Positions 26,965 to 36,940 of a stretch of 64,000 nucleotides of DNA are shown piece by piece. Under the pieces are notes generated by a model. The model was not told where the DNA came from and ran no database searches. It saw only the letters and a list, made by a program, of their open reading frames with translations. Source of the DNA: Limosilactobacillus oris (lineage in GTDB: Bacteria; Bacillota; Bacilli; Lactobacillales; Lactobacillaceae); NCBI RefSeq assembly GCF_025311495.1, contig NZ_CP104398.1:992001-1056000 (forward strand), written 5' to 3'. Numbering within the stretch: the stretch's first letter is position 1; each line of letters opens with the position of its first letter. A program made the position numbers and the translations under genes.

Positions 26965-28461
26965 GTGATTAAGCTGATGCAAACAATTACCATCCGTAAC
27001 TTAAACTTCGCCTACCCTGGACAGCCCGCGCTATTTACCGACTGTAATTTAGACTTCAACAGCAACTGGCGGCTTGGGCTGGTGGGCCGCAACGGCCGGG
27101 GGAAGACCACCCTCCTGCAGATTCTCCAAGGACGGTGGGACTACCGGGGACGGGTAACTAGCAAACTGAACTTTGCCTACTTTCCGCTAAAGATCACTGA
27201 CCAAACGCTTCTTAGCGGTGATGCCCTCCTCGCGGCCTGTCCCAACCAGGCTCTGGAACAGTGGCAGATTGAACGGGAATTAGGACTGCTAGGTGTCGAC
27301 CCGGCACTGTTATGGCAGCCATACCAAACTCTCAGCGGGGGTGAGCGCACTAAAGTCCAACTCGCCACCCTCTTCGCCCAGGACAACTCCTTTTTCCTCC
27401 TCGACGAGCCGACAAACCACCTCGACCTGCCGGGACGGCGCCAGGTCGCCGCTTACCTTGCCCATAAGCAGAGCGGCTTCATTATTACCAGCCATGACCA
27501 GGACTTTCTCGACCAGGTCATTGACCACACCCTCGTAATCGAGCCGCACCAGCTCGTTCTCAGCCAAGGTAACTATTCCGCCTACCGCCGCCACAAGGAG
27601 CAGCGGGACCAGCATGCCCAGGCGACTAACCACCAGCTCAAGGCCGAAATCAAGAAATTAACAGCCGCCCGCCAGCAACGACTCCAGTGGGCGCAGCGGG
27701 CGGAAGGTGAAAAGAAGGGCAACGCCCACGCTGACAAGGGATTCATCGGGGCTAAGGCGGCTAAAATGATGAAAAAGACCATTGCGACCGCTAACCGCCT
27801 CGACCAAGCCATCACCGAGCGGCAGGGACTCCTAGAAAACGTGGAAGAAGTAGTCCCCTTGACGCTCAACTACCAGCCAGCTCACCAGCAAACACTCCTT
27901 AGCCTTGACCAGGTCAGCCTGGCGCTCGCTGGTCGGCAGCTTTTCCGCCCCCTCACCTGCACTGTTCACCGTCAGGAACAGCTTGCCCTCATCGGTCCGA
28001 ACGGCGTTGGCAAAAGCAGTCTTATCAAGGCCATTGCCGGCCGCTTCACGGGCGAGCTGAGCGGGAAAATCAGCCGGCCTACCGGGATTACGGTATCCTA
28101 CGTTCGCCAGGACTACGCCACTAACACCGGTTCCCTCCGGCAGTTTGCGGACCGCTATTCCTTACCCTACGACCAGTTTCTCAGCCTCTTACGCAAGCTA
28201 GGCATGGACCGGGCCACCTTTACCGTCCCAATCGAGCAGATGAGCATGGGCCAGCAAAAGAAGGTTGAACTCGCCCGGTCACTACTGACGCCCGCCCAGC
28301 TGTATGTCTGGGACGAACCATTAAACTACCTGGACACCTACAACCAGCAGCAGTTAATCCAGCTGGTTAAAGAATACCGGCCCCCGTTGCTATTCGTGGA
28401 GCACGACCAGCATTTCATTAACGCGGTGGCTAGCCAACAGGTCCCCGTCGCCCCGCTTTAA
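26965..28461 (+). CDS. ABC-F family ATPase, probable antibiotic-target ribosomal protection (Lsa-like)
   Basis: 498 aa, two ATP-binding domains without membrane segments. First Walker A GRNGRGKTT (41-49) and LSGGERTK, LLDEPTNHLD; second Walker A GPNGVGKSS and MSMGQQKKVELA, WDEPLNYLD. The basic linker (HADKGFIGAKAAKMMKK) matches the Lsa/Vga subgroup that displaces lincosamides, streptogramin A or pleuromutilins from the ribosome; resistance itself is not proved. The start is uncertain: GTG at 26965 lies very near AAAGG, ATG at 26977 rather far. Confidence 0.82.
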   Translation: MIKLMQTITIRNLNFAYPGQPALFTDCNLDFNSNWRLGLVGRNGRGKTTLLQILQGRWDYRGRVTSKLNFAYFPLKITDQTLLSGDALLAACPNQALEQWQIERELGLLGVDPALLWQPYQTLSGGERTKVQLATLFAQDNSFFLLDEPTNHLDLPGRRQVAAYLAHKQSGFIITSHDQDFLDQVIDHTLVIEPHQLVLSQGNYSAYRRHKEQRDQHAQATNHQLKAEIKKLTAARQQRLQWAQRAEGEKKGNAHADKGFIGAKAAKMMKKTIATANRLDQAITERQGLLENVEEVVPLTLNYQPAHQQTLLSLDQVSLALAGRQLFRPLTCTVHRQEQLALIGPNGVGKSSLIKAIAGRFTGELSGKISRPTGITVSYVRQDYATNTGSLRQFADRYSLPYDQFLSLLRKLGMDRATFTVPIEQMSMGQQKKVELARSLLTPAQLYVWDEPLNYLDTYNQQQLIQLVKEYRPPLLFVEHDQHFINAVASQQVPVAPL

Positions 28462-28627
28462 CCTAAAAGGGAGCGTGACAGAAGTCATTTATGACTTCGT
28501 CTTCACGCCCCCGCAAGCACAAAGAGGGCTTCAGAGTTCGGCTTTGCCGAGCACTGAAGCCCCTTTGTGTACTGCGCTGTTCGTCTTTTATCTAAGTAAT
28601 AGTACTTATGTCACAGCCTCTTATTAA
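28462..28627. repeat. intergenic repeat, copy B
   Basis: Non-coding. It opens with AAAGGGAGCGTGACAGA, also present (inverted) at the edge of the 54.2-kb copy, and ends with a segment whose reverse complement matches 17034-17080 (ACTGCGCTGTTCG, CTTATGTCACAGCC). Between them is a long hairpin (ACAAAGAGGGCTTCAG ... CTGAAGCCCCTTTGTGT) that may also terminate the ABC-F and esterase transcripts. Confidence 0.75.
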
Positions 28628-29272
28628 TTAACCCGCCAGCTGTTGCAGCCACTCCAAAAAGAGCGGCAGCCACCGGGCCATGTGCTCATCGGTCCGGTCG
28701 CCGTTCACGATTCCAGTGTAGTAGTTAGCCAGGGCCAATCCGTGCCCGCCAGTGCTAAACTCATGCAGTTCGAAGGGAACCTGGTTAGCAGCTAATGCCT
28801 GCACATAGGGAGCAATGTGGTCCAGGTAGGGAGTCAGGTCGTCCTTGATTGAACCCCAAATAAAGGTCGGCGGCGTCTGGGGAGTGACCAGCTTAGTCAC
28901 ATCCTCGGTCGTCACTCCCATCCGTTGGTCAATCAGTGGCCGGATCACCGGGTAGCCTAGTCCAGCGAACTTCACTTTAGTATCTGGCTGGTTACTGTAT
29001 GCCGCCGCCAATTGGCCCCCAGCGGAAAAACCCAGAATTCCTAAACGCTCCGGGTCCAAGCCAAGTTCCGCGGCATGGGTGGTCAGGTAGTCACCTGCCT
29101 GGGCCAGTGCCCGCTTAGCAGCCTGGTAATCCTTATGTTCAACTACCGGGTAACGGACCACAAAGGCCTGAAAGGCGTGTGCGGCCAAGGTTATCGCTAC
29201 CCGCTCCGAATCGCGCTCCATAATTTGGTTGTAGCTGCCCCCGGGCACGATCATTACGCCAGGAAGCGGCAC
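28628..29272 (-). CDS. alpha/beta hydrolase (BD-FAE/esterase family)
   Basis: At least 214 aa. Oxyanion block VPGGSY, nucleophile in GFSAGG, Asp candidate in GSIKDDLTPY, and catalytic His in TGGHGLA: an intracellular carboxyl/acetyl esterase. The GTG at 29272 has no ribosome site and cuts off sequence that reads as protein: the same frame runs upstream (IKIKNISLAEPYSSIDVYQ) to a stop at 29354-29356. There is no ATG, GTG or TTG in that stretch, only a GGGTGAT site about 9 nt before an ATT (29335). True start unclear. Confidence 0.75.
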   Translation of the reverse strand: MPLPGVMIVPGGSYNQIMERDSERVAITLAAHAFQAFVVRYPVVEHKDYQAAKRALAQAGDYLTTHAAELGLDPERLGILGFSAGGQLAAAYSNQPDTKVKFAGLGYPVIRPLIDQRMGVTTEDVTKLVTPQTPPTFIWGSIKDDLTPYLDHIAPYVQALAANQVPFELHEFSTGGHGLALANYYTGIVNGDRTDEHMARWLPLFLEWLQQLAG

Positions 29273-29522
29273 GGTCGTTTTGCTCTGGTAAACATCAATC
29301 GACGAATAGGGCTCCGCCAGTGAAATATTCTTAATTTTGATAAGATCACCCGCTTATTGTAAGATTTGGCAACTCCTTGAATTGCCTCTTTTCTGGCAAC
29401 CATTCTACACTCTTCAATTGTCCCTGACAAAAGAAAGCACCGTGGTCAAATTTCCCCTTGCTTCTCAGATGGGGTCTGGTAAAGTGGTACGAAGAGAAAT
29501 TGATTGGGAGGATTGTACCACC

Positions 29523-30551
29523 ATGCAAATCTTTGTTAAGAGGTCATTCTGGCTTGCGGCCGGAATGACTTTGACCTGTTCAGTAGCGGGAGTGCTCCTG
29601 GCGAAACTCCCCTATATCAACCTGATTGGGGCGCTTGTGATTGCCCTCTTGCTAGGAATTGCCATGCAGCTGACGCCAGCCGGCCTCCGGCAAGTAGCCA
29701 GCCCAGGAACTGCCTTTATTTCCAATAAGTTTCTCCGCCTGGGAATAATCCTGCTCGGCTTTCGCTTGAACCTGGCGAAACTGGCCGCTGCGGGTATCAA
29801 GACAATTTTTGTGGCGGCCTGTGCCGTTACCCTGACCATCATCCTCACCTACTGGCTGAGCCGGAAATTTGGCGCCGAGGATGAACTAGCCATTCTAACT
29901 GCCTGCGGTTGCGGTATCTGCGGGGCCGCCGCCGTCATGGGAGTCTCACCGCAGATTGAAACCGCGGATGAGGAACGGAAACGGGAAAATGAAGTTCTCG
30001 CCGTCGCCGTTGTTTGTGTAATGGGGACCGTCTTCACCCTCTTAGAGATTGGTCTGAAGCCCCTCCTCCACCTAACGACGCCCCAGTTTGGGATCGTTGC
30101 GGGAGCTTCCCTCCACGAAATCGCCCACGCGGTCGCCGCTGGCGGGGCCTTTGGCGAGGCTAGCCTTGATAACGCTTTGATTATGAAACTGTCCCGGGTC
30201 CTCCTACTGGCTCCCGTTGCCCTAATCGTCGGCTACTGGTACCAGCACCGCTTGGTTAAGGAGAGTGCGGCGGGTGAAGCCCCAGTCCCGAAGAAATTAC
30301 CAATTCCATGGTTCCTGGGTGGCTTCATTCTGACAAGCATTCTGGGCACCTTCCTGCCTTTTTCCCAGAGTGCCCTGGATATTCTTGTCCAGGCCGCCTA
30401 TATCTTCCTGGGCATGGCAATGGCCGCGCTGGGATTATCGGTTAATTTCAAAGTTATTTTTAAGCGGGGCGGCGCCGTCTTTGGCGCAGCCATCATCAGC
30501 TCGACTTGTCTCCTGACCTTCGCGGTTCTCATGAGTAAGTGGCTATTCTAA
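29523..30551 (+). CDS. YeiH/UPF0324 family membrane protein, putative anion exporter
   Basis: 342 aa from the ATG at 29523 (GGGAGG upstream); about 10 membrane helices. Shows the family blocks: GIILLGFRLNL, CGCGICGAAAVMGVSPQIE and GASLHEIAHAVAAG. Some homologues are called sulfate exporters, but the substrate is not established. An ORF reaching back to 29337 covers the intergenic region with no ribosome site. Confidence 0.85.
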   Translation: MQIFVKRSFWLAAGMTLTCSVAGVLLAKLPYINLIGALVIALLLGIAMQLTPAGLRQVASPGTAFISNKFLRLGIILLGFRLNLAKLAAAGIKTIFVAACAVTLTIILTYWLSRKFGAEDELAILTACGCGICGAAAVMGVSPQIETADEERKRENEVLAVAVVCVMGTVFTLLEIGLKPLLHLTTPQFGIVAGASLHEIAHAVAAGGAFGEASLDNALIMKLSRVLLLAPVALIVGYWYQHRLVKESAAGEAPVPKKLPIPWFLGGFILTSILGTFLPFSQSALDILVQAAYIFLGMAMAALGLSVNFKVIFKRGGAVFGAAIISSTCLLTFAVLMSKWLF

Positions 30552-30560
30552 ATTTAATGA

Positions 30561-30616
30561 AACGAACGAGGGCGTGTCGGAAGTCTTCAGCGACTTCCGG
30601 CACGCTCTCGTTTTGC
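30561..30616. terminator. bidirectional terminator YeiH / recQ
   Basis: Stem ACGAGGGCGTGTCGGAAGTC with GACTTCCGGCACGCTCTCGT (about 20 bp) and a T run, between convergent genes. Confidence 0.9.
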
Positions 30617-30631
30617 TTGCAATTCATACCT

Positions 30632-32425
30632 TTAATTTTCGCCAGCCAGGTATTCACCAATCACATCCATCATCAGCTGACCATACCGGGCGAGTTTCTG
30701 CTGGCCGACACCGTTGACTTCGAGAAAGTCCCGCGACGTTTGCGGTTTGACTTGGGCCATATCGTGGAGGGTTTTGTCCGAGAAGACCATGAATGGCGGC
30801 ACCCCCTGTTTATCCGCCAATTCCCGCCGCTTTTGCCTGAGCAGTTCAAAGAGCGCCGCAGTATCCGGTGATTCCGCTAACTGCGTCCGGAGGCGGGCTG
30901 GCCGTTCCTCCTGCCGGCGCGTCACCTGCTGTTCACCCTTTAGGACTGCCCAGCCATCCTGAGCAATCTGGATAACTGGATACTGGCTGCCAACCGTCTG
31001 CAAAATCCCTACCGCGACCAAGTAGTCAATCAAACTGGCAGCCTCCTGCTTGGAAAAATTGCGCAATGCGCCAAAACTCGGCAGCTGTGGTGCACCGATT
31101 TCATTCATCCGCTGGCTATGCGACCCCGTCAGCGCTTGGGCAACGACCCCCTTACCGAAATGGCCGTGCAGCTCTTGGACCATCGCCAAGACCTGCTTGC
31201 TCTCGGCGGTAATGTCCTGAACGTTCCGCTGGTCAGTACAGTTGCTGCAATGACCACAGGGCGGGCAGTCCTGCCCAAAGTAGCGCACAATATACTGCTG
31301 CAAGCACTCCGGGGTACTAGCATAGTTAGCGACCGCCTGGAGTTTCTGGTATTGCAGGTCACGGTAGTCGTCGTCCGCGGTCGACTGGTCAATAAACCAG
31401 CGGTACTGCCGCAGGTCGTTCGGGTGGTAAATCAGGACCGCTTCACTCGGCAGGCCATCTCGGCCCGCCCGGCCTGCTTCCTGGTAGTAGGACTCAATGT
31501 TTTGCGCAGCGGTCGCGTGAATTACAAAGCGGACGTTGCTCTTGTCAATTCCCATCCCAAAGGCACTCGTAGCTACAATCGTGTTGACCCTGTCAAATTG
31601 AAAATCGTCCTGAACCCGGGCCCGGGTCGCCGCATCCATTCCGGCATGGTAACCCACGACCGCGAAGTGGTGTTCCAGCAGGTAGGTTGTCAGTTCATCC
31701 ACTCCCCGGCGGGTATTGACGTAAATAATCCCGGCTTCCTGAGCATGGGCTTTCAGGTATTCCCGAATGTAACGACGGGTACTTTTTTCCGGGTGCACCA
31801 CCCGAAAACTAATATTGGGCCGGGCAAAGCTGGTGATAATAAAATTGTCCTTCTCAATTGCCAATTGCTGCCCAATGTCTTCCTGCACCGCCGGGGTTGC
31901 CGTCGCGGTCAGTGCCAGGATGTTGGGTCGCGACTTGAGCTGGCCGATTGCTTCCTTTAGTTGGCGGTAGGCGGGCCGAAAATCGTGTCCCCACTGGGAA
32001 ATACAGTGGGCTTCGTCAATTGCAACCAGGTCGATTGGCAGAAAATTCAACTGATAGCGGAAGTATTCCATGTTCAGGCGTTCCGGCGTAACGTAAATTA
32101 ACTTGACCTGCCCCTCATATGCCTGGCGCAGGATGGGGTTGACCTCCTCCTGGGGAATAGTACTGTTGATGGCCGCGGCAGCAATCCCGTTTTGGCGGAG
32201 TGCGTCCACCTGGTCCTTCATCAAAGAAATCAGGGGCGAAACAACCAGTGTGACCCCTGGCTTAACTAGGGCCGGAATCTGGTAGCAGAGTGACTTGCCG
32301 CCACCAGTCGGCATGACGGCTAGGACATTTTCACCGTTAATTACCCGGGAAATAACTTCTTTTTGTCCGCTCCGAAATGTCTTAAAGCCAAAATTATCTT
32401 TTAAAACCTGCTCTGGTGTTGCCAC
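30632..32425 (-). CDS. recQ: ATP-dependent DNA helicase RecQ
   Basis: 597 aa, full RecQ architecture: superfamily 2 helicase with Walker A TGGGKS (about 40-45) and DEAH box (AIDEAHC, about 137), helicase C domain ending GRAGRDG, zinc-binding RQC region ([10 protein letters not shown]) with winged helix, and a C-terminal HRDC domain (about 520-590). Unwinds DNA 3'-5' in recombinational repair. GAGG site 6 nt before the ATG. Confidence 0.96.
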   Translation of the reverse strand: MATPEQVLKDNFGFKTFRSGQKEVISRVINGENVLAVMPTGGGKSLCYQIPALVKPGVTLVVSPLISLMKDQVDALRQNGIAAAAINSTIPQEEVNPILRQAYEGQVKLIYVTPERLNMEYFRYQLNFLPIDLVAIDEAHCISQWGHDFRPAYRQLKEAIGQLKSRPNILALTATATPAVQEDIGQQLAIEKDNFIITSFARPNISFRVVHPEKSTRRYIREYLKAHAQEAGIIYVNTRRGVDELTTYLLEHHFAVVGYHAGMDAATRARVQDDFQFDRVNTIVATSAFGMGIDKSNVRFVIHATAAQNIESYYQEAGRAGRDGLPSEAVLIYHPNDLRQYRWFIDQSTADDDYRDLQYQKLQAVANYASTPECLQQYIVRYFGQDCPPCGHCSNCTDQRNVQDITAESKQVLAMVQELHGHFGKGVVAQALTGSHSQRMNEIGAPQLPSFGALRNFSKQEAASLIDYLVAVGILQTVGSQYPVIQIAQDGWAVLKGEQQVTRRQEERPARLRTQLAESPDTAALFELLRQKRRELADKQGVPPFMVFSDKTLHDMAQVKPQTSRDFLEVNGVGQQKLARYGQLMMDVIGEYLAGEN

Positions 32426-32452
32426 TGACGCCCCTCCTATTCATCCGCCGAC

Positions 32453-33133
32453 TTACGACCGCTTTGCCAGCAAAATTTTAGTGCTGATCCACGGGCCGCC
32501 CCACCAGCCGTCAAAGCCGGTCTTGCTGACCTGCACATCATCAATTCCCATGTTATTTAGAACCTGCCGGTATTCAGCCATGTACTTCGTGTCAATAATG
32601 AGCAGCGTTCCGTCAGCTTTGAGGACCCGTGCGGCTTCCTGAAGGGCCCGGCCACGCTGGATTGCTGGTGTAATGTTATGCAGGGCAGCATCAATGATTA
32701 CGTAGTCGAAAAGCTGGTTTGCAAAGGGAAGGTTCGTCATGCCGCCGTCCACCAGTTTGACTCGGTCTGCAATCTTGGCCGCCGCCAACTGCTGCTTAAC
32801 GACCGGCAGGGTTTGCCCCCACGCCGCCACGCTGGTCACCTTGCCCGGCGCCTGCAACCGTTCTGCCGTCAGCTTGAGGTCCGCGGGCCGGCCTGCATTA
32901 AAGGCTAGGACCTGGGCATCCGCTGGCAGGTCAAGGCGGTCCAACAGCTGCCGCAGAATCTTTTCGTGCCCGCTCGAAATCGTGTGGAAGAAGATTCCCG
33001 CCCAGATAATAATCAGGGCGACCCAAATCAAGTTCCAGTATTCGTGGCTGGCAAAGGCGGCGAAGAGGCCGCTGATTACAGCCAGCAGGGCGATTATACT
33101 AATGGTAACAACGGTAATTGCACGGTTTCTCAC
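32453..33133 (-). CDS. membrane-anchored class I SAM-dependent methyltransferase
   Basis: 226 aa. Two N-terminal membrane helices (about residues 5-50) precede a methyltransferase domain: LAFNAGRPADL for SAM motif I, VKLVDGGMTNLPF, FDYVIIDAALHNI and VLKADGTLLIID. Substrate unknown. The ORF can extend to 33190, overlapping ktrA, but GTG at 33133 with AAGGAG 8 nt upstream is the better start, leaving a 13-nt gap to ktrA. Confidence 0.8.
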   Translation of the reverse strand: MRNRAITVVTISIIALLAVISGLFAAFASHEYWNLIWVALIIIWAGIFFHTISSGHEKILRQLLDRLDLPADAQVLAFNAGRPADLKLTAERLQAPGKVTSVAAWGQTLPVVKQQLAAAKIADRVKLVDGGMTNLPFANQLFDYVIIDAALHNITPAIQRGRALQEAARVLKADGTLLIIDTKYMAEYRQVLNNMGIDDVQVSKTGFDGWWGGPWISTKILLAKRS

Positions 33134-33146
33134 TTTAACTTTCTCC

Positions 33147-33824
33147 TTATTTCTGCTTTTGAACAATTTCATTGAGGTGCTGGATATCATTAATGTTGCC
33201 CACTACGGTAATTTTATCGTGGGGCTGGATGATGTCATTGGCCTGGGGCACCTGGTTGATCTGGTCATCCTGGCTAACGATAATGATCACGTTCACCCGG
33301 TAGCGGTTGCGGAAGTCCAGTTCATCGAGGGACTTGCCGAAAAATTTCGGGTTATTGATACTCAACTCGGCCAGGGTGGTTTCCTTGCTCAGGGTAACGT
33401 AATCGACCAGGCTCGGGTTAAGTTGCTGAAAAATCAGCCGCTTTGCCAGGTCATGCTCGGGCCGCACTACCAGGTCAGCGCCGATTCGCTCCAGGACCCG
33501 GGCGTGGTTAACGTTTTCAGCCCGGCAAATAACATCGGCCGCTCCTAATTCCTTGGCAATCAGGGTTGCCATGATACTAGCCTCAACGTTTTTACCAATT
33601 GAAATGTAGACGTGGTCAAAATTGCCAATATCAAGTTCCCTGAGGGCGTCTTCATCCTGCGCGTCCGCAACGATTGCCCGCATCACAGTCCCCGCTAGTT
33701 CGTTTACCACCTCGGGATTAATATCGATTGCTAACACTTCCTGACCAGCCTCAACGAGGGAATCGCAAATGGACGCCCCAAACTGGCCGATTCCAATAAC
33801 GGCATAGCTTTCCTTATTAGCCAA
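33147..33824 (-). CDS. ktrA: potassium uptake regulatory subunit KtrA (TrkA family)
   Basis: 225 aa: RCK-N domain with GIGQFGASICDSL nucleotide-binding loop (about 10-25) and a C-terminal RCK-C domain (about 140-220). Forms the cytoplasmic ring that gates KtrB according to ATP/ADP, and in firmicutes c-di-AMP. Start overlaps the end of ktrB by 8 nt, so translationally coupled. Confidence 0.93.
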   Translation of the reverse strand: MANKESYAVIGIGQFGASICDSLVEAGQEVLAIDINPEVVNELAGTVMRAIVADAQDEDALRELDIGNFDHVYISIGKNVEASIMATLIAKELGAADVICRAENVNHARVLERIGADLVVRPEHDLAKRLIFQQLNPSLVDYVTLSKETTLAELSINNPKFFGKSLDELDFRNRYRVNVIIIVSQDDQINQVPQANDIIQPHDKITVVGNINDIQHLNEIVQKQK

Positions 33825-35160
33825 TTAACACACTCTCCTCTGGATAACGATAACTCTTCACCTTTGGCTGCGAATTAAAAATCGAGAACATCACCGTGTA
33901 GATACCAACCCGGCCAATGAACATCAGAACCATAATAACCAGCTGGCCAAAGAGGTTCAGGCTCTGGGTGATTCCCAGCGAAATCCCGGTCGTCCCGAAA
34001 GCTGCCAGGACCTCAAAGGTAACGTACGCCAGTGAGTCATGAGCCGGCAGCTGCTGGGTAAGTACCAGTAGCAGGATTGCCAGGAGAACGATAAAAAGCG
34101 CGACAAAAAAGAGGGTCAGCGCCCGGTTAATGTTTTCCTGCGTAAACCGCCGGTGGGCAAAGTTGGTATCCCGCTGTCCCCGTAAGGTCGCGATACTCTG
34201 CGTTGCCAGCAGGCCGATAGTGGTGGTTTTCACCCCACCAGCCGTCGAGCCCGGGGTACCACCGATAAACATCAAAATAATGGTCACACTAATCCCCGCC
34301 GCGCTGAGTTTGGTGTACGGGAAGGTAATCAGCCCCGCCGTCCGGGGAGTAATCGCCATAAAGACGGTGTTCAGCAACCGCTGGGGCCCGCTAATCTGGC
34401 CGCTCAGCTGGGCGAGATTCCGCTCCGTCAGCAAATACACCAAAAATGAGATTAGAAAAATAACTGCCCCCGTCCGCAACGCCAACTGGGTGTGCAGGGA
34501 CAGGTGGTGGTACTTATGATAATTAAGAAGGTCTTTCCAGACCAGGAAGCCCATTGACCCAGCCACGATCAGGACCGCCAAAACACAGATCATGTAGGGA
34601 TCGTTGAGGTAGTTCTCCATGCTATTGCCAAAGAGGTCAAAACCGGCATTGCAGAAGGCCGAAATAGCATGAAAGATACTCAACCACAGACCCCGGCCAA
34701 ACCCGTAACGGGGATAAAAATCAAAGAAGAGGAACACGCTGCCGACCAGCTGAATCAACAGCGAGAGCTTAATAATCAGGTAAACGACGCTCAACTGGGA
34801 AAGGTGGTCCAGGTTGAGTGCTTCCTGGGTCAGCAACCGGGTCGACATCCGCACCCGGCGCCGAATCATCAGCGACATCATGACGGCAAAGGTCATAAAA
34901 CCCAGCCCTCCAACCTCCATCAAGAGAGCGATCACCGCCTGCCCGAAGCCGGTCCAGTGGGTCGCCGTGTTGACTAAGGTCAATCCGGTCACGCACGTCG
35001 CGCTCGTCGACGTAAAGAACGCCGTCATAAAGCTCGTCCGTTCACCGCTGACCGTTGCGCAAGGCAAAAGCAGCAATAGTGTCCCGCTGACAATGACCAG
35101 CAGGAACCCCAGGGTTAGGATTTTGGGAAATGAGTATTTCCGCTTGTTGATTTCAATCAC
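33817..35160 (-). CDS. ktrB: potassium uptake transporter subunit KtrB (TrkH family)
   Basis: 447 aa with four pore-loop repeats: TSTSATCVTGL, SAFCNAGFDL, GGTPGSTAGGVKTT and FGTTGISLG, each with a selectivity-filter Gly, in the KtrB/TrkH pattern. Sodium-dependent K+ uptake with KtrA. Ribosome site GGGAGG upstream and a TATAAT box about 35 nt before the ATG. Confidence 0.94.
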   Translation of the reverse strand: MIEINKRKYSFPKILTLGFLLVIVSGTLLLLLPCATVSGERTSFMTAFFTSTSATCVTGLTLVNTATHWTGFGQAVIALLMEVGGLGFMTFAVMMSLMIRRRVRMSTRLLTQEALNLDHLSQLSVVYLIIKLSLLIQLVGSVFLFFDFYPRYGFGRGLWLSIFHAISAFCNAGFDLFGNSMENYLNDPYMICVLAVLIVAGSMGFLVWKDLLNYHKYHHLSLHTQLALRTGAVIFLISFLVYLLTERNLAQLSGQISGPQRLLNTVFMAITPRTAGLITFPYTKLSAAGISVTIILMFIGGTPGSTAGGVKTTTIGLLATQSIATLRGQRDTNFAHRRFTQENINRALTLFFVALFIVLLAILLLVLTQQLPAHDSLAYVTFEVLAAFGTTGISLGITQSLNLFGQLVIMVLMFIGRVGIYTVMFSIFNSQPKVKSYRYPEESVLIG

Positions 35161-35649
35161 GTTATAGTCCTCCCATTCATCTCACCAGTCAATTATAATC
35201 GTTTTCCCTCTCCGGCGGGAGTCCATTTCCCCGATTCTGTCCCAAAAGCGGCTGCGCTCCCTGCCTAAGCACGGCAACTTATTTTCAGACTTAATACACA
35301 AATGACCCCCAAAGTCCGGTCGAACCGAAGATTGGGGGTCATGCAGGCAAGAAGTCACCACAGATTTTGATTGTACTCTCTTGCTGATTGCCGTTTTAGC
35401 AACCCTACTAAATTATGATGTTTGGATGTTAATTGGATGAAAGGAATAACTTCGTGGTTACTAAACGCTCATTATCAAATTGGAAAGGCAAATATCACAT
35501 TTGCTTTTTCTATTATAGCAAACATTCTTGTGAAGTAAAGCACTAATATCAAAAAGATAACGTTTATCAAAACTCCATTCCTACTAAACACATTGATATA
35601 ACAGCGTTCTTTCATTCGCTAATTTGTGATTTTTAATACATAGTGTTGC
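35161..35649. other. intergenic stretch upstream of ktrB
   Basis: 489 bp without a convincing gene. It holds a terminator-like inverted repeat (ATGACCCCCAA / TTGGGGGTCAT, about 35303-35343), a second hairpin AAAGGCAAAT/ATTTGCTTTTT (35484-35509) and the ktrB promoter region. A 33-codon frame from an ATG near 35439 encodes a short hydrophobic peptide (ANITFAFSIIANILVK at its end) with no ribosome site. I see no clear c-di-AMP (ydaO) riboswitch. Confidence 0.5.
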
Positions 35650-36816
35650 TCAGAGCCAGTCCGGCTTTTGCACCCGCACCACTTGGCTCGGCGCTCCTAC
35701 CGCCAACAGCAGCGCCTCACCTACCGCTAACGTCCCCGTTGTGTTTAACTCAGTTGCAACCGGTAAGGCCGCTAGCTCACCCTGGTTGCTCAGCCGGTGG
35801 ACGACGGCCTGGGCAAACTGCGAACGCAAGCGGGCAGGCAGGTCCAATGGCGACTGGGTGGTTAGAATCAGTTGCAGGTTAACTTTCCGGCCCTCCCGTA
35901 ACAGCTGGAAGATGCCGTTACGGCTCAATTCTTGCTCCGTCGTCGGCAGGTAACGGTGGGCTTCGTCAATCACAATTTTAACGGCTCGCTGGGACTGGTC
36001 GCACTGTTCCAAGCGGTCAGTCAGGACCTGCTTGAGGAGGTAGGAAATCAAGGCCCCCTGCTGACGTTCATACCGCCGTAAGAGGGAAAGGTCAATCACC
36101 AGGGTCCGGTGACTGCTCCGGTGCCGCAAAAACATTTTAAGGACAAAGCCCAGCTCAGTTTTTGCCACTCCAGGGTGACTCTGCGTGTCAAAGAGCTCCC
36201 GAAAAGCCGGACCGGCAAGTCGGTTACGCAGCTCCGTCAGCAATCCCCAGTCACGGTTAATTTGCTCACGGTCGTATACTTGCCCGCACAGCGAATAGTC
36301 CGCCCGGTCGTCAGCAAACGGAATGGCGGCCTCCTCAACCAGCTGCTGGGGTAAGAGGGTGACATCATAGTCCCGGGCCCAAGGGCTGAGTTGGTTCAGC
36401 AGGGTCTGGTATTGTGCTAGTGGCCGGTTAATTTTCTTCAAAGGACCGGCCTGTTGAAGCAGGTTGCGCTGAATCCGGAGGGCGTTGATGGCCCGGGATA
36501 GTTGGTGGTCCAGTCGTGGCGGCAGGGCGAGTCCCAGAACCTCCTGGAGTTCCCCCGCGTCGAGCCGCCCCGCTTCTAAGTAGGCGTTAGCCCCTAAGCG
36601 GTAGGTAACCGCGTTGGGCAACTGGGCGTATTCCCCCGTCGGGTCAAGGATAATCGCCGTCTGGTCAGTCTGCTGCAACTCGTTGAGCAGCGCGAGGGTG
36701 GTCGTCGTCTTCCCGCTGCCAGTCTGACCAACAACCAGGAGGTGGCGAGCAGTGAGCGGCCGGCGAACAGGTTGGCCAGTCTGTTGGTTCACCATTGCTA
36801 CTGGCATCTTCCTCAT
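35650..36816 (-). CDS. HerA/DUF87-type P-loop ATPase
   Basis: 388 aa. Walker A GQTGSGKTTTT (30-40), Walker B VKIVIDEAHRYLP (about 277-289), then LREGRKVNLQLILTTQSP and an arginine-bearing segment, as in HerA/FtsK-like motor ATPases with a DUF87 core. HerA partners with NurA nuclease in archaea and in some defence systems, but no nuclease gene adjoins here, so the role is unknown (DNA translocation or processing inferred). Confidence 0.78.
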   Translation of the reverse strand: MRKMPVAMVNQQTGQPVRRPLTARHLLVVGQTGSGKTTTTLALLNELQQTDQTAIILDPTGEYAQLPNAVTYRLGANAYLEAGRLDAGELQEVLGLALPPRLDHQLSRAINALRIQRNLLQQAGPLKKINRPLAQYQTLLNQLSPWARDYDVTLLPQQLVEEAAIPFADDRADYSLCGQVYDREQINRDWGLLTELRNRLAGPAFRELFDTQSHPGVAKTELGFVLKMFLRHRSSHRTLVIDLSLLRRYERQQGALISYLLKQVLTDRLEQCDQSQRAVKIVIDEAHRYLPTTEQELSRNGIFQLLREGRKVNLQLILTTQSPLDLPARLRSQFAQAVVHRLSNQGELAALPVATELNTTGTLAVGEALLLAVGAPSQVVRVQKPDWL

Positions 36817-36940
36817 TCCTTTACATCTAAAGTCAAAGTCATTTGCATTATAGCATTAATTTTTTCTAAACCACTGCTGATTAGTTGGCGGAAACGAGCC
36901 TTATCTGCTAAAATGTTGACTATCAAGGAGTGATTTATTT

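Noticed and set aside
28462-28627. Independent small RNA gene
   Set aside because: The hairpins are explained by the dispersed repeat family and by transcript termination; no separate promoter was found.
35161-35410. c-di-AMP (ydaO) riboswitch upstream of ktrB
   Set aside because: Expected from other firmicutes, but the conserved riboswitch blocks are not present; only a plain inverted repeat and a TATAAT box are seen.
35650-36816. HerA-like ATPase as part of a defence system
   Set aside because: No NurA, SIR2, nuclease or other defence gene adjoins it; neighbours are ktrB and a GNAT.
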